From Candidatus Competibacteraceae bacterium (lineage in GTDB: Bacteria > Pseudomonadota > Gammaproteobacteria > Competibacterales > Competibacteraceae), in the NCBI GenBank assembly GCA_020445005.1, contig JAGRHM010000769.1, forward strand, positions 1 to 5,451: a stretch of DNA of 5,451 nucleotides, in the 5' to 3' direction. Below, piece by piece: positions 5,405-5,451 of this stretch. The position numbers and the translations under genes were made by a program. The notes under the pieces are model-generated. The model worked only from the letters and a program-made list of their open reading frames with translations. It was not told where the DNA came from and made no database searches. Within the stretch, counting starts at the first letter, position 1, and the number at the start of each line of letters is the position of its first letter.

Positions 5405-5451
5405 AAGTATTATTTTTGCCACTGTGCGCAAATTGAAATTCCGTTATATAA

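Noticed and set aside
5415..5432. TTTGC ... GCAAA inverted repeat after the L,D-transpeptidase gene.
   Set aside because: The 5-bp stem is weak and no T tract follows on the + strand.
1..5451. CRISPR arrays, tRNA or rRNA genes, transposases and att sites.
   Set aside because: No spaced direct repeats, clover-leaf sequences, rRNA signatures or transposase motifs were seen.

Overview
All recognisable genes in this window lie on the + strand: the 3' end of one gene and six complete genes. The sequence is moderately GC-rich with AT-rich gaps. Gene density, Shine-Dalgarno sites, Sec and lipoprotein signals, a TAXI-type binding protein, an OsmC protein and a YkuD-type L,D-transpeptidase all suggest a Gram-negative proteobacterium. 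A gammaproteobacterium is my best guess from the style of the proteins; no rRNA or marker gene fixes it.

Left block (1-4086). It opens with the tail of a protein that has EPVPAP repeats and a charged helical C-terminus. A secreted TAXI-family (TRAP-type) solute-binding protein follows, then a small secreted glycine-rich protein of an uncharacterised family. Next is a 624-residue membrane-spanning protein: a SrfA-like N-terminal domain, a Pro/Ser-rich linker, one transmembrane helix, a second low-complexity linker, and a C-terminal beta-rich domain resembling the YfaP/DUF2135 group. Last is a 109-residue single-pass protein with a coiled coil. The gaps are 75, 32, 47 and 6 bases and no convincing terminator lies between the genes, so this block could be one operon. 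Every complete product carries an export or membrane signal, which points to an envelope-associated assembly. The SrfA likeness suggests that SrfB/SrfC-type genes may lie upstream, outside the window.

Right block (4087-5451). An AT-rich spacer of 157 bases precedes an OsmC/Ohr-family peroxide-detoxification protein with both catalytic cysteines. A 93-base gap with a plausible sigma-70-type promoter leads to a probable lipoprotein L,D-transpeptidase with its His and Cys catalytic residues. These two genes look independently transcribed and housekeeping or stress-related.

The most notable points are the composite SrfA-like/YfaP-like membrane protein and its small neighbour of similar layout, an orphan TAXI binding protein with no permease in view, a run of nine G in the small secreted protein that would switch it off on loss or gain of one base, and a REP-like palindrome that appears to have been absorbed in frame into the linker of the large protein.
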